Assembly (NCBI GenBank): GCA_009693115.1
Contig: SHXW01000007.1
Coordinates: forward strand, 1-64,000
DNA from: Dehalococcoidia bacterium
GTDB lineage: Bacteria; Chloroflexota; Dehalococcoidia; Lucifugimonadales; Lucifugimonadaceae
Length of the DNA stretch: 64,000 bases
Direction: 5' to 3'
Each line of letters begins with the position of its first letter. Position 1 is the first letter of the stretch. The notes beneath the pieces were generated by a model. The model worked only from the letters and a program-made list of their open reading frames with translations. It was not told the origin of the DNA and did no database searches. A program made the translations under genes and the position numbers. Positions 17,301 through 28,106 of the stretch are shown piece after piece.

Positions 17301-17756
17301 TTACTTCAGACGCATCTGGGAGGCTAGCGTTGATCTCAACTTGCTCCCCAACCTCACGCCGCGCCCCCTATAAAGCAGGGCTTGTTGAACTTGGCCATCG
17401 CGTCGTGTCCTGGTATGGACGCGTTCCAGATCGGCATCGCACTGCAGCGTTTCGAGATACGTTTGTGTGCCTCGCCAAACGCCCTGCCACATTGCTCGGA
17501 CAGCCCCGACATCCGGATAGTTCCCAACAGGGAACTCCCTGCGCCGCGACTCCTCACCTGACATGCTCCCATCCCACCACTACAGATGGATGATCTGCGC
17601 GTGGCAGGAGTGCCCAAGCGTGTCCCGCAGCGCGGGCTGGCCGGGCACGACGACCGCGGTGAACTGTTTCGCGGTCAGGGCCCCGGCAGTCCGCAGGACT
17701 TTCTCTGTGGCCCCTGCGTGGTATTCGTTCAACCGCTTCACGGCCTGCCAAAACAT
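17301..17756 (-). pseudogene. Decayed DinB-family protein
   Basis: From the ATG at 17756, with AAGGAG nine bases upstream, the frame reads MFWQAVKRLNEYHAGATEKV, then LRTAGALTAKQFTAVVVPGQ and LRDTLGHSCHAQIIHL. It meets a TAG at 17580-17582 and continues in the same frame as WWDGSMSGEESRRREFPVG and VRAMWQGVWRGTQTYLETL. This is the helical-bundle pattern of DinB-type proteins (about 155-170 residues), in which LRDTLxHxxxAExxW supplies a metal-binding His. Toward the end the frame loses family character, consistent with a frameshift. An intact start with a broken body marks a recent pseudogene. Confidence 0.65.
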
Positions 17757-18020
17757 TCCCGATCTCTCCTTCAGTCTGGCGGACGGAAACGGCTTGTTTT
17801 CAGAACGGGGTGGCCGCGAGAGGCAATCGTATCTAGCGGTTGTTCCGAATCCTCCGGTGAACGTTCACGTTCATGCCCTCACACTCCACGGGTGGGAGAA
17901 GGTGTTTCTGCGTCGCCCGTCGAGGCCATCCCCCTGAAACTTCGCTCTAGTCTTGGCTATCCCCCGCCGAGTGAGTTATAGTCCCGTTTCTCAACTGCTT
18001 TTCAGGCAGGAGGATCACAA

Positions 18021-19772
<1,752 letters not shown>

Positions 19773-19841
19773 AGGGGACATCAGTCGTCTTAGCCGACCA
19801 CAGTGGACAACCGACTGTTCACATTCCTCCGTTGCCAACCC

Positions 19842-19870
19842 AAAGGGCGGCCCTGAATGGGCCGCCCTTT
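19842..19870 (+). terminator. Hairpin terminator after acsA
   Basis: AAAGGGCGGCCC (19842-19853) pairs perfectly with GGGCCGCCCTTT (19859-19870) across a five-base loop. Short A/T ends flank the stem. It lies 70 bases after the acsA stop and 45 bases before the next start. Confidence 0.8.
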
Positions 19871-19915
19871 GTGCTATCAATCACCCGGCAGGCACGAACC
19901 TCTCAAGGAGGCTAG

Positions 19916-20638
19916 ATGAACACCCCAAAGACGCCCATCGCACGCGACGCCACATCAAAAAAACCCCTGACATGGAGGGAGAAGGCGGGGGCGTTCTTGC
20001 GCGGCCGGTTCAGTGGCGGCCTCCTTTTTATAGCTCCCTTCGCCATCACCTACCTCATCTTCAAATGGCTATACGACACGGCGGCGGGAGTCTTCGAACC
20101 CGTCGTGACCCGGATATTCGGGCATGACGTCCCCGGCCTCAGCGTCGCAATACTCATTGCCCTCATCTTCGCAATAGGCCTCATTGCCATACAGGTGCTC
20201 GGACAACGGCTCCTTTACTCTCTGGAGGCTGGCCTCATACGCGTCCCGGTCGTCGGCCCAGCCTTCGGCATGATCAAACAACTCACGGCCACGTTCGAGC
20301 AGGGTTCTGGAATAGGCTTCAGCCGCGTGGTTGAAGTGGAATACCCGGGCAAGGGCCTCTGGTCCATAGGCTTCCTCACGTCAATCATCACAAGGGGAAC
20401 CGACGAGAAATTCGCAACCGTTTACATCCCCACATCGCCTACTCCCAATTCCGGTTATCTGGCCATCATCCGGGTTGAAGACGTATATGACCTTGACATG
20501 ACCGCCAACGAAGCCCTCCGAATGATCATCTCCGCGGGCATCGCTTCGCCAGCCAGACTCACGCGGGACACTCTGTTCTCTGCTGCACAATACCCCGATC
20601 GAGACCCCGGGACGAAACCTCTGCCCAAGGGTCCCTGA
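19916..20638 (+). CDS. DUF502 family membrane protein
   Basis: 240 residues. A basic cytoplasmic N-terminus is followed by two transmembrane segments (about 35-55, GLLFIAPFAITYLIFKWLY; and about 78-100, VAILIALIFAIGLIAIQVLG). Next come the family signature IRVPVVGPAFGMIKQLTATF and a soluble beta-rich C-terminus containing FLTSIITRGTDEKFATVYIPT. This is the standard DUF502 layout. The function is not established. AAGGAGG lies five bases before the ATG. No co-transcribed partner is visible. Confidence 0.9.
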   Translation: MNTPKTPIARDATSKKPLTWREKAGAFLRGRFSGGLLFIAPFAITYLIFKWLYDTAAGVFEPVVTRIFGHDVPGLSVAILIALIFAIGLIAIQVLGQRLLYSLEAGLIRVPVVGPAFGMIKQLTATFEQGSGIGFSRVVEVEYPGKGLWSIGFLTSIITRGTDEKFATVYIPTSPTPNSGYLAIIRVEDVYDLDMTANEALRMIISAGIASPARLTRDTLFSAAQYPDRDPGTKPLPKGP

Positions 20639-20732
20639 GATCGGAACCACCGAGTGCAACGGCAGACGCCTCTGGAACCCTTCAGGTCTGCTCCCGCGCC
20701 CCAACCGTGACAGGAGATGCGGACACGCTGAG

Positions 20733-22787
20733 TTACCGGGTCACCAGATCGAGCGATACGTAGCTGGCCCGTTTCGCATCGTGGAACACGGTGTTGGTCG
20801 CCACCATCACCTCGGACGAGTCAAACCCTTTCCCCGTATTCAGGTTCCGGTCAAAGCGCGGGAAGTTACTAGACGAAACCTCTACTCGTATCCGGTGGCC
20901 CTTCTTGAACAGGTTGCTCGTCGCAACGAGGTCGATCTCAAACTTCTCCGCCTGCCCCGGTTTCAGTGGTTCCGCTATTGAGCGCGACTTTCTCCACCTC
21001 CCCCTCACAATCCCGTCGCACAGGTTCAACGCCTGACCACCTGGCGAGACATCCAGCAGCATCGCCGTGAAGTCCGTGTCAACACATGAACTTGAAGCCC
21101 ACAGTGTCACCTTCACGGGTCCCGTGACCTCCGTGTCCTCCTTCAATAGCGGAGTCGAATACACCAAGACATCCGGCCGCTCCTCCTTCGATGCTTGGTC
21201 CAATGGCCCGGCCGGCAGCCCTCCAGGCCACGGGGCGCAGCAGAGAGGCCCGCCGCGCGTTGGCACCGGTTCCAGCGGGTCGTAGAGGAACGAATCCGGC
21301 CTCTCCGCGTCCGGCGCCTCAGTTGAGAGTGTCCCATCGCCTCGGCGGGTGTTCGCCCGTCCGCTCGAATGCAGGTAATACCTGGTTCGCTTCGCTCTCT
21401 TGAGTGGCCACTCTTTTTCATCCCGCCAAACATTCGCTCCCATCACAAAGATCCGGACAGGGGAGGCCTCTGTTATCCCCGGTCCTTTGGCAGCGGAGCC
21501 GCCCTGAGTCTGAGAGAGAGGGCCGGGTGATGGCAGCGCTTTAACCCCCTTCACGGCGGGAAGGGCCCTGCGTGAGGACATGGTGGACTGCGCGGCCGGC
21601 TTCGGTTCAACCTTCCCCATCAGCCACCGCTCGTAATACCGGATGAGCAACTCATCAAGGTCAAGGCCGGTCGTCCCGGCCCTCTGGCCGTAATCAACAA
21701 GACCCGAAGCGTTACCGGCCAGCCCCGTGTGCGTCCACGGACCGATCACCAGTTGCGCCCCTGCGCGCGCATCACCGCTTCCTCCCGCCTCTCGCATCCG
21801 CTCGAAATTGCGTATGGTCCCCATCAGGAAAATGTCGTACCACCCGCCGAGGTTCAAAGACGGCGTCATCACTTTCTGGTGAAAGTCCTCGATCCTCAGC
21901 CTCTTCCAGTATGTATCGTCCGACGGGTGCGACAGCCAGTCGTAGTAGTACTTGGCCTCTTCCTTCCGCACGTCCGGATGCGGCAACAGGGGCAGTTTCC
22001 GAAACGCTGCCGACATGTCATCCGCAGCGTCCACCATCGCCTCCACACGCTCGTCAGACAATTGCAACCGGCGCTGCAAGTTGTCCCGGTTCCTTCCGGT
22101 CAACGCCCACAGCGTCCACGAAAGGTTGAACCCCAAAGAGAATGCGCCGCCCTGGTATGCCCACCCCTCGTGATAGTCCGAAGCTGTGACAAACGGCGCG
22201 ATCGCCGTCAGGTGCGGCGGACGCTCCCTAGCCGCCAGCCACTGCGTAGCACCCACGTATGATCCGCCGTACATGCCGACCTTGCCGTCACACCACGCCT
22301 GTTTGGCAATCCACTCGACAGTGTCGTACCCATCCTGCGCCTCATTGACGAACGCGTTGAACTCACCTTCGGACGAGAACCGCCCACGTGTGTCCTGAAC
22401 AACGATCGCGAACCCGCGAAGCACCGCCGTCATCCCTAGGCCACCCGTCCCCGCTGCACGTGCGAATGCCTGTGACTTGTCATACGGCGTCCGCATCAAG
22501 ATCACCGGATACCGGCGCTTACCAGCACCGGAGGTTTTGGGAGGAACCGGAGTGCCCGGACCAGCGCTGGCTCGCGGTGTGCCCTGAGCCCCTCGGATAT
22601 CTTCTGTTTTATCCGCAAATTTCCCAGCCCGCCCAGAGACTGTTTGGGATCCCCGGGCGGCGGCCTTCACGGCCCCACCTGCCACCGCTTCTCCCCCCGG
22701 CAGGTACACATCCGCATAAAGCGTCACGCCGTCCCGCATCTTTACCGGCAGGTCAAACAGGGCACGGGCACTGGTGACGGAAGACAT
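20733..22787 (-). CDS. CocE/NonD family hydrolase with two low-complexity insertions
   Basis: 684 residues from the ATG at 22787 (AGGAG eight bases upstream; an earlier start is possible but unsupported). It is an X-Pro dipeptidyl-peptidase/cocaine-esterase-type alpha/beta hydrolase: LPVKMRDGVTLYADVYLP, QDTRGRF, nucleophile elbow GGSYVG (Ser176), GPWTHTG with the catalytic His, and a C-terminal jelly-roll domain (VTLWASSSCVDTDFTAMLLD). Two segments are foreign to the fold: about 33-90 (Ala/Gly/Pro/Thr-rich) and about 410-450 (including LPSPGPLSQTQGGSAAKGPG). The second resembles translated repeat DNA. It probably hydrolyses an acyl ester or amide, and no signal peptide is present. Confidence 0.88.
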   Translation of the reverse strand: MSSVTSARALFDLPVKMRDGVTLYADVYLPGGEAVAGGAVKAAARGSQTVSGRAGKFADKTEDIRGAQGTPRASAGPGTPVPPKTSGAGKRRYPVILMRTPYDKSQAFARAAGTGGLGMTAVLRGFAIVVQDTRGRFSSEGEFNAFVNEAQDGYDTVEWIAKQAWCDGKVGMYGGSYVGATQWLAARERPPHLTAIAPFVTASDYHEGWAYQGGAFSLGFNLSWTLWALTGRNRDNLQRRLQLSDERVEAMVDAADDMSAAFRKLPLLPHPDVRKEEAKYYYDWLSHPSDDTYWKRLRIEDFHQKVMTPSLNLGGWYDIFLMGTIRNFERMREAGGSGDARAGAQLVIGPWTHTGLAGNASGLVDYGQRAGTTGLDLDELLIRYYERWLMGKVEPKPAAQSTMSSRRALPAVKGVKALPSPGPLSQTQGGSAAKGPGITEASPVRIFVMGANVWRDEKEWPLKRAKRTRYYLHSSGRANTRRGDGTLSTEAPDAERPDSFLYDPLEPVPTRGGPLCCAPWPGGLPAGPLDQASKEERPDVLVYSTPLLKEDTEVTGPVKVTLWASSSCVDTDFTAMLLDVSPGGQALNLCDGIVRGRWRKSRSIAEPLKPGQAEKFEIDLVATSNLFKKGHRIRVEVSSSNFPRFDRNLNTGKGFDSSEVMVATNTVFHDAKRASYVSLDLVTR

Positions 22788-23144
22788 GCACAAGCTCCTC
22801 ACGCGGTCCACATTCTCGATAGGCCGACCCTGCCACACAATACATCATCGTAGGGAACCCGAAGAATTGGCCTCAGTGGAACTGTCGGTGCGGGGCGGCA
22901 CCTTATATTTCCTCAGACATGGGTACGGGGCACGCCAATCCCAGACCCACACCATGCGCATTTTGAGGTGCTCTGAACCGGACGGCGACGGTGGGGCCTT
23001 CAGGGTCGTTGGACAGTGCGGACGACTGGTGTCCACGCTGCGCCAATTACGCCACTTCACGTCCTCAATCGAAAAGTTCAACCCGGCCAAACGCGGAGGC
23101 TCGCGTGTCCGGCCTGCCAGCCTGACGAACCTGCGTGCCCTGTA
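22788..23144. other. Intergenic stretch; nothing recognised
   Basis: About 360 bases between two minus-strand genes. Open frames exist on both strands but none shows a ribosome-binding site or family-like sequence. A promoter for the CocE gene is expected near its right edge and was not located. Confidence 0.4.
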
Positions 23145-23783
23145 TCAGCGGTCTCTGTTGCGGTTTCGCCCGTCACCCTTCGGTTTAGGATCCACAGGCT
23201 CCCGCTCACCTTCCACTACAAATTGCATGAATGGTGACGATAGCTCTGATAGAAACCAATTCACTGCAGTCGCACACGCCTCCGGACATGACCCGAACGG
23301 CCAGTCACCACAATCCTCTGGCTCAATCAGCCTGCTTCCCGGCATTGCCACATGAAGGGCGACCGCGTCAGCATGCGGCAGGAGCCTGCTCTGTCGCCCT
23401 CGCAGAACCATCGCAGGTACAGAGACCGCCTCGTGTTGCGACTGACCTGGCACAGGACTGTAGTCCGCCAGGACGAGGGCGGCGAGAGAATCGGGATAGG
23501 CAGCAGCCACCGCGCACGCCTGCCGGGCGGCGTCCCCGTGCGCCACAAGCACAGGCGCATCGCCCGCCACTCGCAAGACACTCAGCAAATCCACGGACGA
23601 CGTATTTTCTAGAGCGATGACGTGGTACTTCTGGCCCATGGCCTCTGCGAACATGCCCCATTCAACTGGCAACCTGTCAGATGCGATTAATACCATCACG
23701 GGAGACGCCTGCTCATGCCCCCACTCCAAACCCTTTGACAGCGTCTTCCCGCCGGATTTCAACGTAATGTGCCGTGCTGCCAT
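23145..23783 (-). CDS. Alpha/beta-hydrolase-like protein lacking the usual nucleophile
   Basis: A 212-residue protein with the strand-elbow-helix pattern of small alpha/beta hydrolases: PVMVLIASDRLPVEWGMFAE, then PVLVAHGDAARQACAVAAAYP followed by LAALVLADYSPVPG. In active relatives the elbow reads GHSxGG; here it is AHGDAARQ, so Gly replaces the Ser and Asp follows. The later acid and His are also not clear. The C-terminus is basic and low-complexity. It may be a catalytically dead, binding-only member, an enzyme with Asp as nucleophile in a shifted register, or a decaying gene. Confidence 0.6.
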   Translation of the reverse strand: MAARHITLKSGGKTLSKGLEWGHEQASPVMVLIASDRLPVEWGMFAEAMGQKYHVIALENTSSVDLLSVLRVAGDAPVLVAHGDAARQACAVAAAYPDSLAALVLADYSPVPGQSQHEAVSVPAMVLRGRQSRLLPHADAVALHVAMPGSRLIEPEDCGDWPFGSCPEACATAVNWFLSELSSPFMQFVVEGEREPVDPKPKGDGRNRNRDR

Positions 23784-24179
23784 GAAACCTCCACTTCTTT
23801 CACGCTCTCCCCGGGGATTGAGCGGACCGGCATTGAGGGATGTGACCCCTCCTCATTAACTTTGCACTTGGATCTGGTTTCCCTGTATTCAGTGCGCTTG
23901 GACTGGGCCTGTCAGAGGGCTACGCCCCGCTTAAGTAGCAGTTTGCGTTGCGTCTTTCGGGGTGGCAACCGAGCAATGTCCAATGCGACGGCCTCGATTA
24001 TCCCCCTCGTCGCTCCTTCCTGCGGCCGCACGTCTCAATGACGCCCGGTCATACGCCCTATCTCGCTCAGGCGTATTATTGCCGCGCCCTTCGGCCGCGG
24101 CAGTTGTTGCATGGCCCACGGTGCGAGTTATCAGAAACCGTTCAGACCTTGAACGCATTTAACGGCAGAGGAGAAATAC
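23784..24179. other. Divergent intergenic region upstream of the SelA-like gene
   Basis: About 400 bases with no convincing gene. TGCCGCG and CGCGGCA around 24080-24101 form a seven-base-pair stem some 80 bases before the SelA-like start and could sit in its leader. No recognised riboswitch class. Confidence 0.4.
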
Positions 24180-25376
24180 ATGGCAGGCAAAGCCCAGACT
24201 GTGGCGAAAGGAAAGTCACCTGACTGGGGTGACATTTATAAAGAGCTTGGCGCCAAACCGATCATCAACGCCATTGGTTCCGTCACACTCCTCGGCGGCT
24301 CAACCCCCGTTCCCGAGGTCAAGGAAGCCATGGAAAGGGCCGATTCGGCCTATGTCCCCCTCTGGGAACTGGAAGAGAAGGCCGGGGATTTCATCGCCCG
24401 CCTCGTAGGTGTGCCCGCCGCATACGTCACTTCGGGCGCAGGGTCGGCCCTCACCCTCGCCACAGCCGCCTTCATGGCCGGCGAGGACGACAAGAAGATC
24501 GAGCAGTTGCCTGACACTACTGGCATGAAGAACGAAATCCTCATCCAGAAGCGGCAGCGCTACTGGTATGACCGCTGTCTTCAACTCGCTGGCGCAAAGC
24601 TTGTTGAGTTCGGGTCGGCTGAGAAGACCACCGAGGCAGACCTCGAAAAGGCCATTGGTCCCAAGACCGTCGCCGTCCACTACTTCATGGTCAGCCAGAA
24701 CCCGGACGCGAACGCCCTCTCCCTGAAAAATACAATCAAGATCGCAAAAAAATACAAACTGAAGGTTCTCGTAGACTCTGCCGGGCAGATCTATCCTCTC
24801 AACCTCCTCAGCGAGCCGGTCAACATGGGCGCAGACATCGCCTGCTACGCAGCCAAGTACATGTATGCTCCCCAGTCCACTGGCTTCGCGTTCGGCACAA
24901 AGGAATCCATTAACGCCCTCGCCAAGCAGTCGTTCATCGGCTACGAGACGCGTCGCGTCCGTGGTGTGGGGCGGCCGCAGAAGATTGACCGCCAGGAGAT
25001 CATGGGAGCGGTGGCCGCTGTCCAGCGTTGGGTGACCATGGACCACGAGGAACGCCTTGGCTCGATCGAGAGCCGGAGCCTGGCAATGCTGAAGCCCCTG
25101 AAGGGCCTGGCAGGCGTTAATGCCTCGCTCATTAACAATGTCGTCGGGCAGCAACCGTATGGCGTTCAGGTCACGCTCGACCCCAAAACCGCCGGCCTGA
25201 CGTCCCAGCAGCTTGTAGACGCGCTCAAGGCCGGAGACCCGCCGATCTGGACTAGGACAGGCACCGATGCGGGCCAGACCATCAACCTACACATCTTCGG
25301 ACTTAACGAAGGCGAAGAATTGATCGTCGGAAACCGCATCGCTCAGATCGTGAAAAAGGCCTCCGCGCAAAAGTAA
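24180..25376 (+). CDS. SelA-like PLP-dependent enzyme
   Basis: A 398-residue fold-type I PLP enzyme of the SelA/DgaE-like group. Features: PIINAIGSVTLLGGSTPVP at the N-terminus, substrate/cofactor loop TSGAGSALTLATAAF, LVDSAGQIYP with Asp199 to the pyridine nitrogen, and CYAAKYMYAPQSTG with Lys226 as the Schiff-base lysine. True SelA proteins carry a longer N-terminal tRNA-binding domain; this one begins almost directly at the catalytic core. A lyase or aminotransferase acting on an amino sugar or amino acid is therefore more likely than seryl-tRNA selenation. GAGG precedes the ATG. It is monocistronic with a downstream hairpin. Confidence 0.82.
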   Translation: MAGKAQTVAKGKSPDWGDIYKELGAKPIINAIGSVTLLGGSTPVPEVKEAMERADSAYVPLWELEEKAGDFIARLVGVPAAYVTSGAGSALTLATAAFMAGEDDKKIEQLPDTTGMKNEILIQKRQRYWYDRCLQLAGAKLVEFGSAEKTTEADLEKAIGPKTVAVHYFMVSQNPDANALSLKNTIKIAKKYKLKVLVDSAGQIYPLNLLSEPVNMGADIACYAAKYMYAPQSTGFAFGTKESINALAKQSFIGYETRRVRGVGRPQKIDRQEIMGAVAAVQRWVTMDHEERLGSIESRSLAMLKPLKGLAGVNASLINNVVGQQPYGVQVTLDPKTAGLTSQQLVDALKAGDPPIWTRTGTDAGQTINLHIFGLNEGEELIVGNRIAQIVKKASAQK

Positions 25377-25384
25377 TCAGACCT

Positions 25385-25423
25385 GCAACACCGGCCATCT
25401 TTCTTTGAGATGGCCGGTGTTGC
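25385..25423 (+). terminator. Strong hairpin between convergent genes
   Basis: GCAACACCGGCCATCT (25385-25400) pairs perfectly over 16 bases with AGATGGCCGGTGTTGC (25408-25423) around a seven-base T-rich loop. It starts nine bases after the SelA-like stop and could serve as a bidirectional terminator for the convergent MFS gene. Confidence 0.85.
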
Positions 25424-25560
25424 GTTAAGTGCCACTGTCTGCACTGCTCCCCGCATCTTAGGGTGCCCTCAGGCACAACAGCGTTAGGACATGGGTAGGA
25501 TCCTGACCTGTCACTGAATCACCGTGGCGGAGTGCTCCCTAGGCCTGCATTGGCTCACGC

Positions 25561-27648
25561 TCAGGCCGGCCCGCCACCCGTCCGCCCCTCCGAGTTCAGC
25601 AGCCACTGCCTGGACACCGGGTCGGACCACAACGCCGTCCTGACTTGCTCGATGCACTTCTCACTCTGTATGGCGCGCGCCGCTTCGACAGAGGCACGCG
25701 CAGCGGACAGGACTGAGCCATTCTGGTCCGCCCCTGCCTTCACAGCTGCTTTCCGCGCCGCCTCTATCACCGCCCGGGTTGCATCCCCCGGATGCCCTCC
25801 GGCTTCGGCGACGCCATGCACAAACCCAAAGGCCACGGCGTGCACCAGCTCCTCACTGAACTCATCAGCCCGTGCCAGGGACCGCAACACGGCCTCCGTC
25901 GAAGCATCTGCCACATGGCGGATGTCGGCCCGCTGCTGGTGTCCCGCCCGACCCGCGCCGTGTGATGCCGCTTTGGCCAGTTCAACCGCCTGCACGCTGA
26001 GATGTCCGCCCTCGCGCGCCGCTTTTTGTAGGACGTTCTCCAAACCGTGCACCAGGAGCACGGTCGTCCGTGCGCTGCGTGTCGCCGCCACTGTCGCCGC
26101 GTGCGCCGCCTGCGAAACCTCATAAGCCGCTACGCCCACGGCTACGTCGAGGCCAGGCAGGGGATAGCGGATGTGCGACAGGGGGAAGCTCGCCAGCATG
26201 CTGTTGCCGGGCACAGTGCTCATTGGACGGGTGTGATGTGAAGATGCCAACAGCTCATGCATCACCATGTCCTTCGATGTTTCACCCTCTTCTTTCACCT
26301 TGTTCAACTGGCTCAAAGTCAGTACCCCAAGGATGAAGGCCACCCCGAACAGGAAATCAAACCCCGTCAGGTCCAATGGCGAAAAACCGAACGAAGAATC
26401 GGCAGATGAATAGTTCAGGTTTATGGTGAAATGACGGTTGGCGAAGAAATCAGCGAATTGACCGCCCAGCAGAGGCCCGAGCGCAGCACCGAAGTTCACC
26501 GCCAGACTAGCCGCCGCCAGATACGCCGTCCCCTCGCCGCGCGGAGCCAGCTTGAACGCCAATGTCCCGTCCGCGACATTAATGCCTGCCGTCGCCACCC
26601 CCGCCATGATGTGCAGAAGCACCAGCAGAGGAATAGTCAGCAGGTACTTGTCCGGCTGTGTTGTGAAGATCCACCCAAGCACAACCAGCACATACAGGGA
26701 GCAGCAGACGACCAGGATGCCCTTCGCCCCCAGCCGGTCGACCATCTTCCCCCATATCGGCAGGAACAGGATGTTCGAAGCCTGGCTGACCGCCGTCAAC
26801 GCCATCACCATCGAGACCGAAAGCCCAATCTCATTCAGCATGTATACCGCGAAGAATGGGACCGCCAGGTTCAACGCCAGCGCCCACAGGAACCTGAAAC
26901 GGATCAACACGCGGTAGTTCGGGTCCCTCATTGGGCTTGCCAACGCCTTCACGAGCGACCTCCGCCCCCCCGGTGGCGCCACCATTGCCGGCTCGGGCAT
27001 CCCCAGCAAGGCGAGAGGGGTCATTATCCCGAGGGTCAAAGCCCCAACGAGAATGGGGATGGCGTAACCGAGAGATGCGCCTTGCGGTCCGGCGTGGCTC
27101 CTCTGCCAGATATCCGCGAACACTCCAGCCCCGATCGACAGGCCTATTCCCACTACCGACGCGAACACGAGCCTGCGCGCGAAATACTGCCCCATTATCT
27201 TTTGCGGAACGAGATCCTTGAGCCACCCGTTCCAAGCCGCGTTTAGCGGCGCTGTGATCAAGCTCCTCAATGCTATGAATCCCAGCAAGAGAGCCATCGC
27301 CCCAGGACTCGGTACATCCAGCCAGAAAGGGATAAGCGCGATGGGAACCCAGAGCAACTGAATCGCCGCGAACGTCACCAACGACATCGCTTTGCGCATC
27401 CCCAGGCGCTCAATCAGGATGATCGCCGGCAACTGCAGCGGCTGCATCAGGAAAGGGAGGGCGGCAAGTATGCCTATCTGCATGTTGTTCGCACCCAGCG
27501 CGATCGCGTATGCCGCCAGGAACCCGCCCGACGTGATCGCGTCAAGCCCCATCGCCACCGTTCCCTGCACGGTCAACCACTTCAACCCACTCTGGAGTTG
27601 CGCCTCGTCAAGAGACGCGCTGGGCCTCAGGATCTTAGGAAGCATCAT
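25561..27648 (-). CDS. MFS transporter with a 240-residue C-terminal extension
   Basis: 695 residues. The first 450 or so form a twelve-helix major-facilitator carrier (for example LAALPFLMQPLQLPAIILIE, VGALTLGIMTPLALLGMP, LLVLLHIMAGVATAGINVAD). After the last helix, ending in FLFGVAFILGVLTLSQLNKV, there is a further tail of about 240 residues. It is soluble, Ala/His/Glu-rich and strongly helical, with blocks such as VAAYEVSQAAHAATVAATRS and AVIEAARKAAVKAGADQNGS. Typical MFS proteins stop near 400-450 residues, so the tail is an unusual fusion. Substrate unknown. The gene stands alone. Confidence 0.85.
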   Translation of the reverse strand: MMLPKILRPSASLDEAQLQSGLKWLTVQGTVAMGLDAITSGGFLAAYAIALGANNMQIGILAALPFLMQPLQLPAIILIERLGMRKAMSLVTFAAIQLLWVPIALIPFWLDVPSPGAMALLLGFIALRSLITAPLNAAWNGWLKDLVPQKIMGQYFARRLVFASVVGIGLSIGAGVFADIWQRSHAGPQGASLGYAIPILVGALTLGIMTPLALLGMPEPAMVAPPGGRRSLVKALASPMRDPNYRVLIRFRFLWALALNLAVPFFAVYMLNEIGLSVSMVMALTAVSQASNILFLPIWGKMVDRLGAKGILVVCCSLYVLVVLGWIFTTQPDKYLLTIPLLVLLHIMAGVATAGINVADGTLAFKLAPRGEGTAYLAAASLAVNFGAALGPLLGGQFADFFANRHFTINLNYSSADSSFGFSPLDLTGFDFLFGVAFILGVLTLSQLNKVKEEGETSKDMVMHELLASSHHTRPMSTVPGNSMLASFPLSHIRYPLPGLDVAVGVAAYEVSQAAHAATVAATRSARTTVLLVHGLENVLQKAAREGGHLSVQAVELAKAASHGAGRAGHQQRADIRHVADASTEAVLRSLARADEFSEELVHAVAFGFVHGVAEAGGHPGDATRAVIEAARKAAVKAGADQNGSVLSAARASVEAARAIQSEKCIEQVRTALWSDPVSRQWLLNSEGRTGGGPA

Positions 27649-28106
27649 GTGAGAATCGCCTTGGGGTTACGTTTACTGTCGCAACACCGGGTACCATACC
27701 GGTGTTACGTCGGGTGATGGAGAAACCGTGGCTCGAAAGTTCAGGTTCGGAAGCTATTCCGCCGCGTTCTGGGGCAGTCACCTAGTGGGCCGTCAGCCGG
27801 AATGTGACCTGACAGACGGTCAACATTAGAAAGATAAACCGTCCCCAACACAACCTCAGCATCAACCGCACGCGCCGAAACACTGAATTCAGTGCCCCGG
27901 GCCTCGGCGCTCCTCTCGAACGCCACTTCTACAACACAAAGGGATCTTTGCCACCGTGGCTTGCCCCCCTGAGACGGGTTGATATCCCGTCCAGATAGGC
28001 TGCTTCTAAGTACTACTGCACCGTTTGACAGTAATTACTACACCCGTGCCAACTGTGTCGCTTTGGGCCTGTCAAAGGATGGATTCGCTGGTTTTGCCGG
28101 GCCCGC
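27649..28106. other. Intergenic stretch; nothing recognised
   Basis: About 460 bases between two minus-strand genes with no protein-like frame, no RNA gene and no clear hairpin. It is somewhat less GC-rich than its surroundings. Confidence 0.4.

Noticed and set aside
17580-17582. In-frame TAG of the DinB-like gene as possible pyrrolysine or read-through codon
   Set aside because: Sequence beyond it loses family character toward the end, and nothing in the window suggests amber recoding; a pseudogene is simpler.
24180-25376. Calling this gene selA
   Set aside because: It lacks the N-terminal tRNA-binding part and begins at the catalytic core; SelA-like lyases fit better.
25767-26123. Arginine-rich minus-strand open frame inside the MFS tail region
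   Set aside because: Typical high-GC shadow frame with runs of Arg and no family pattern.
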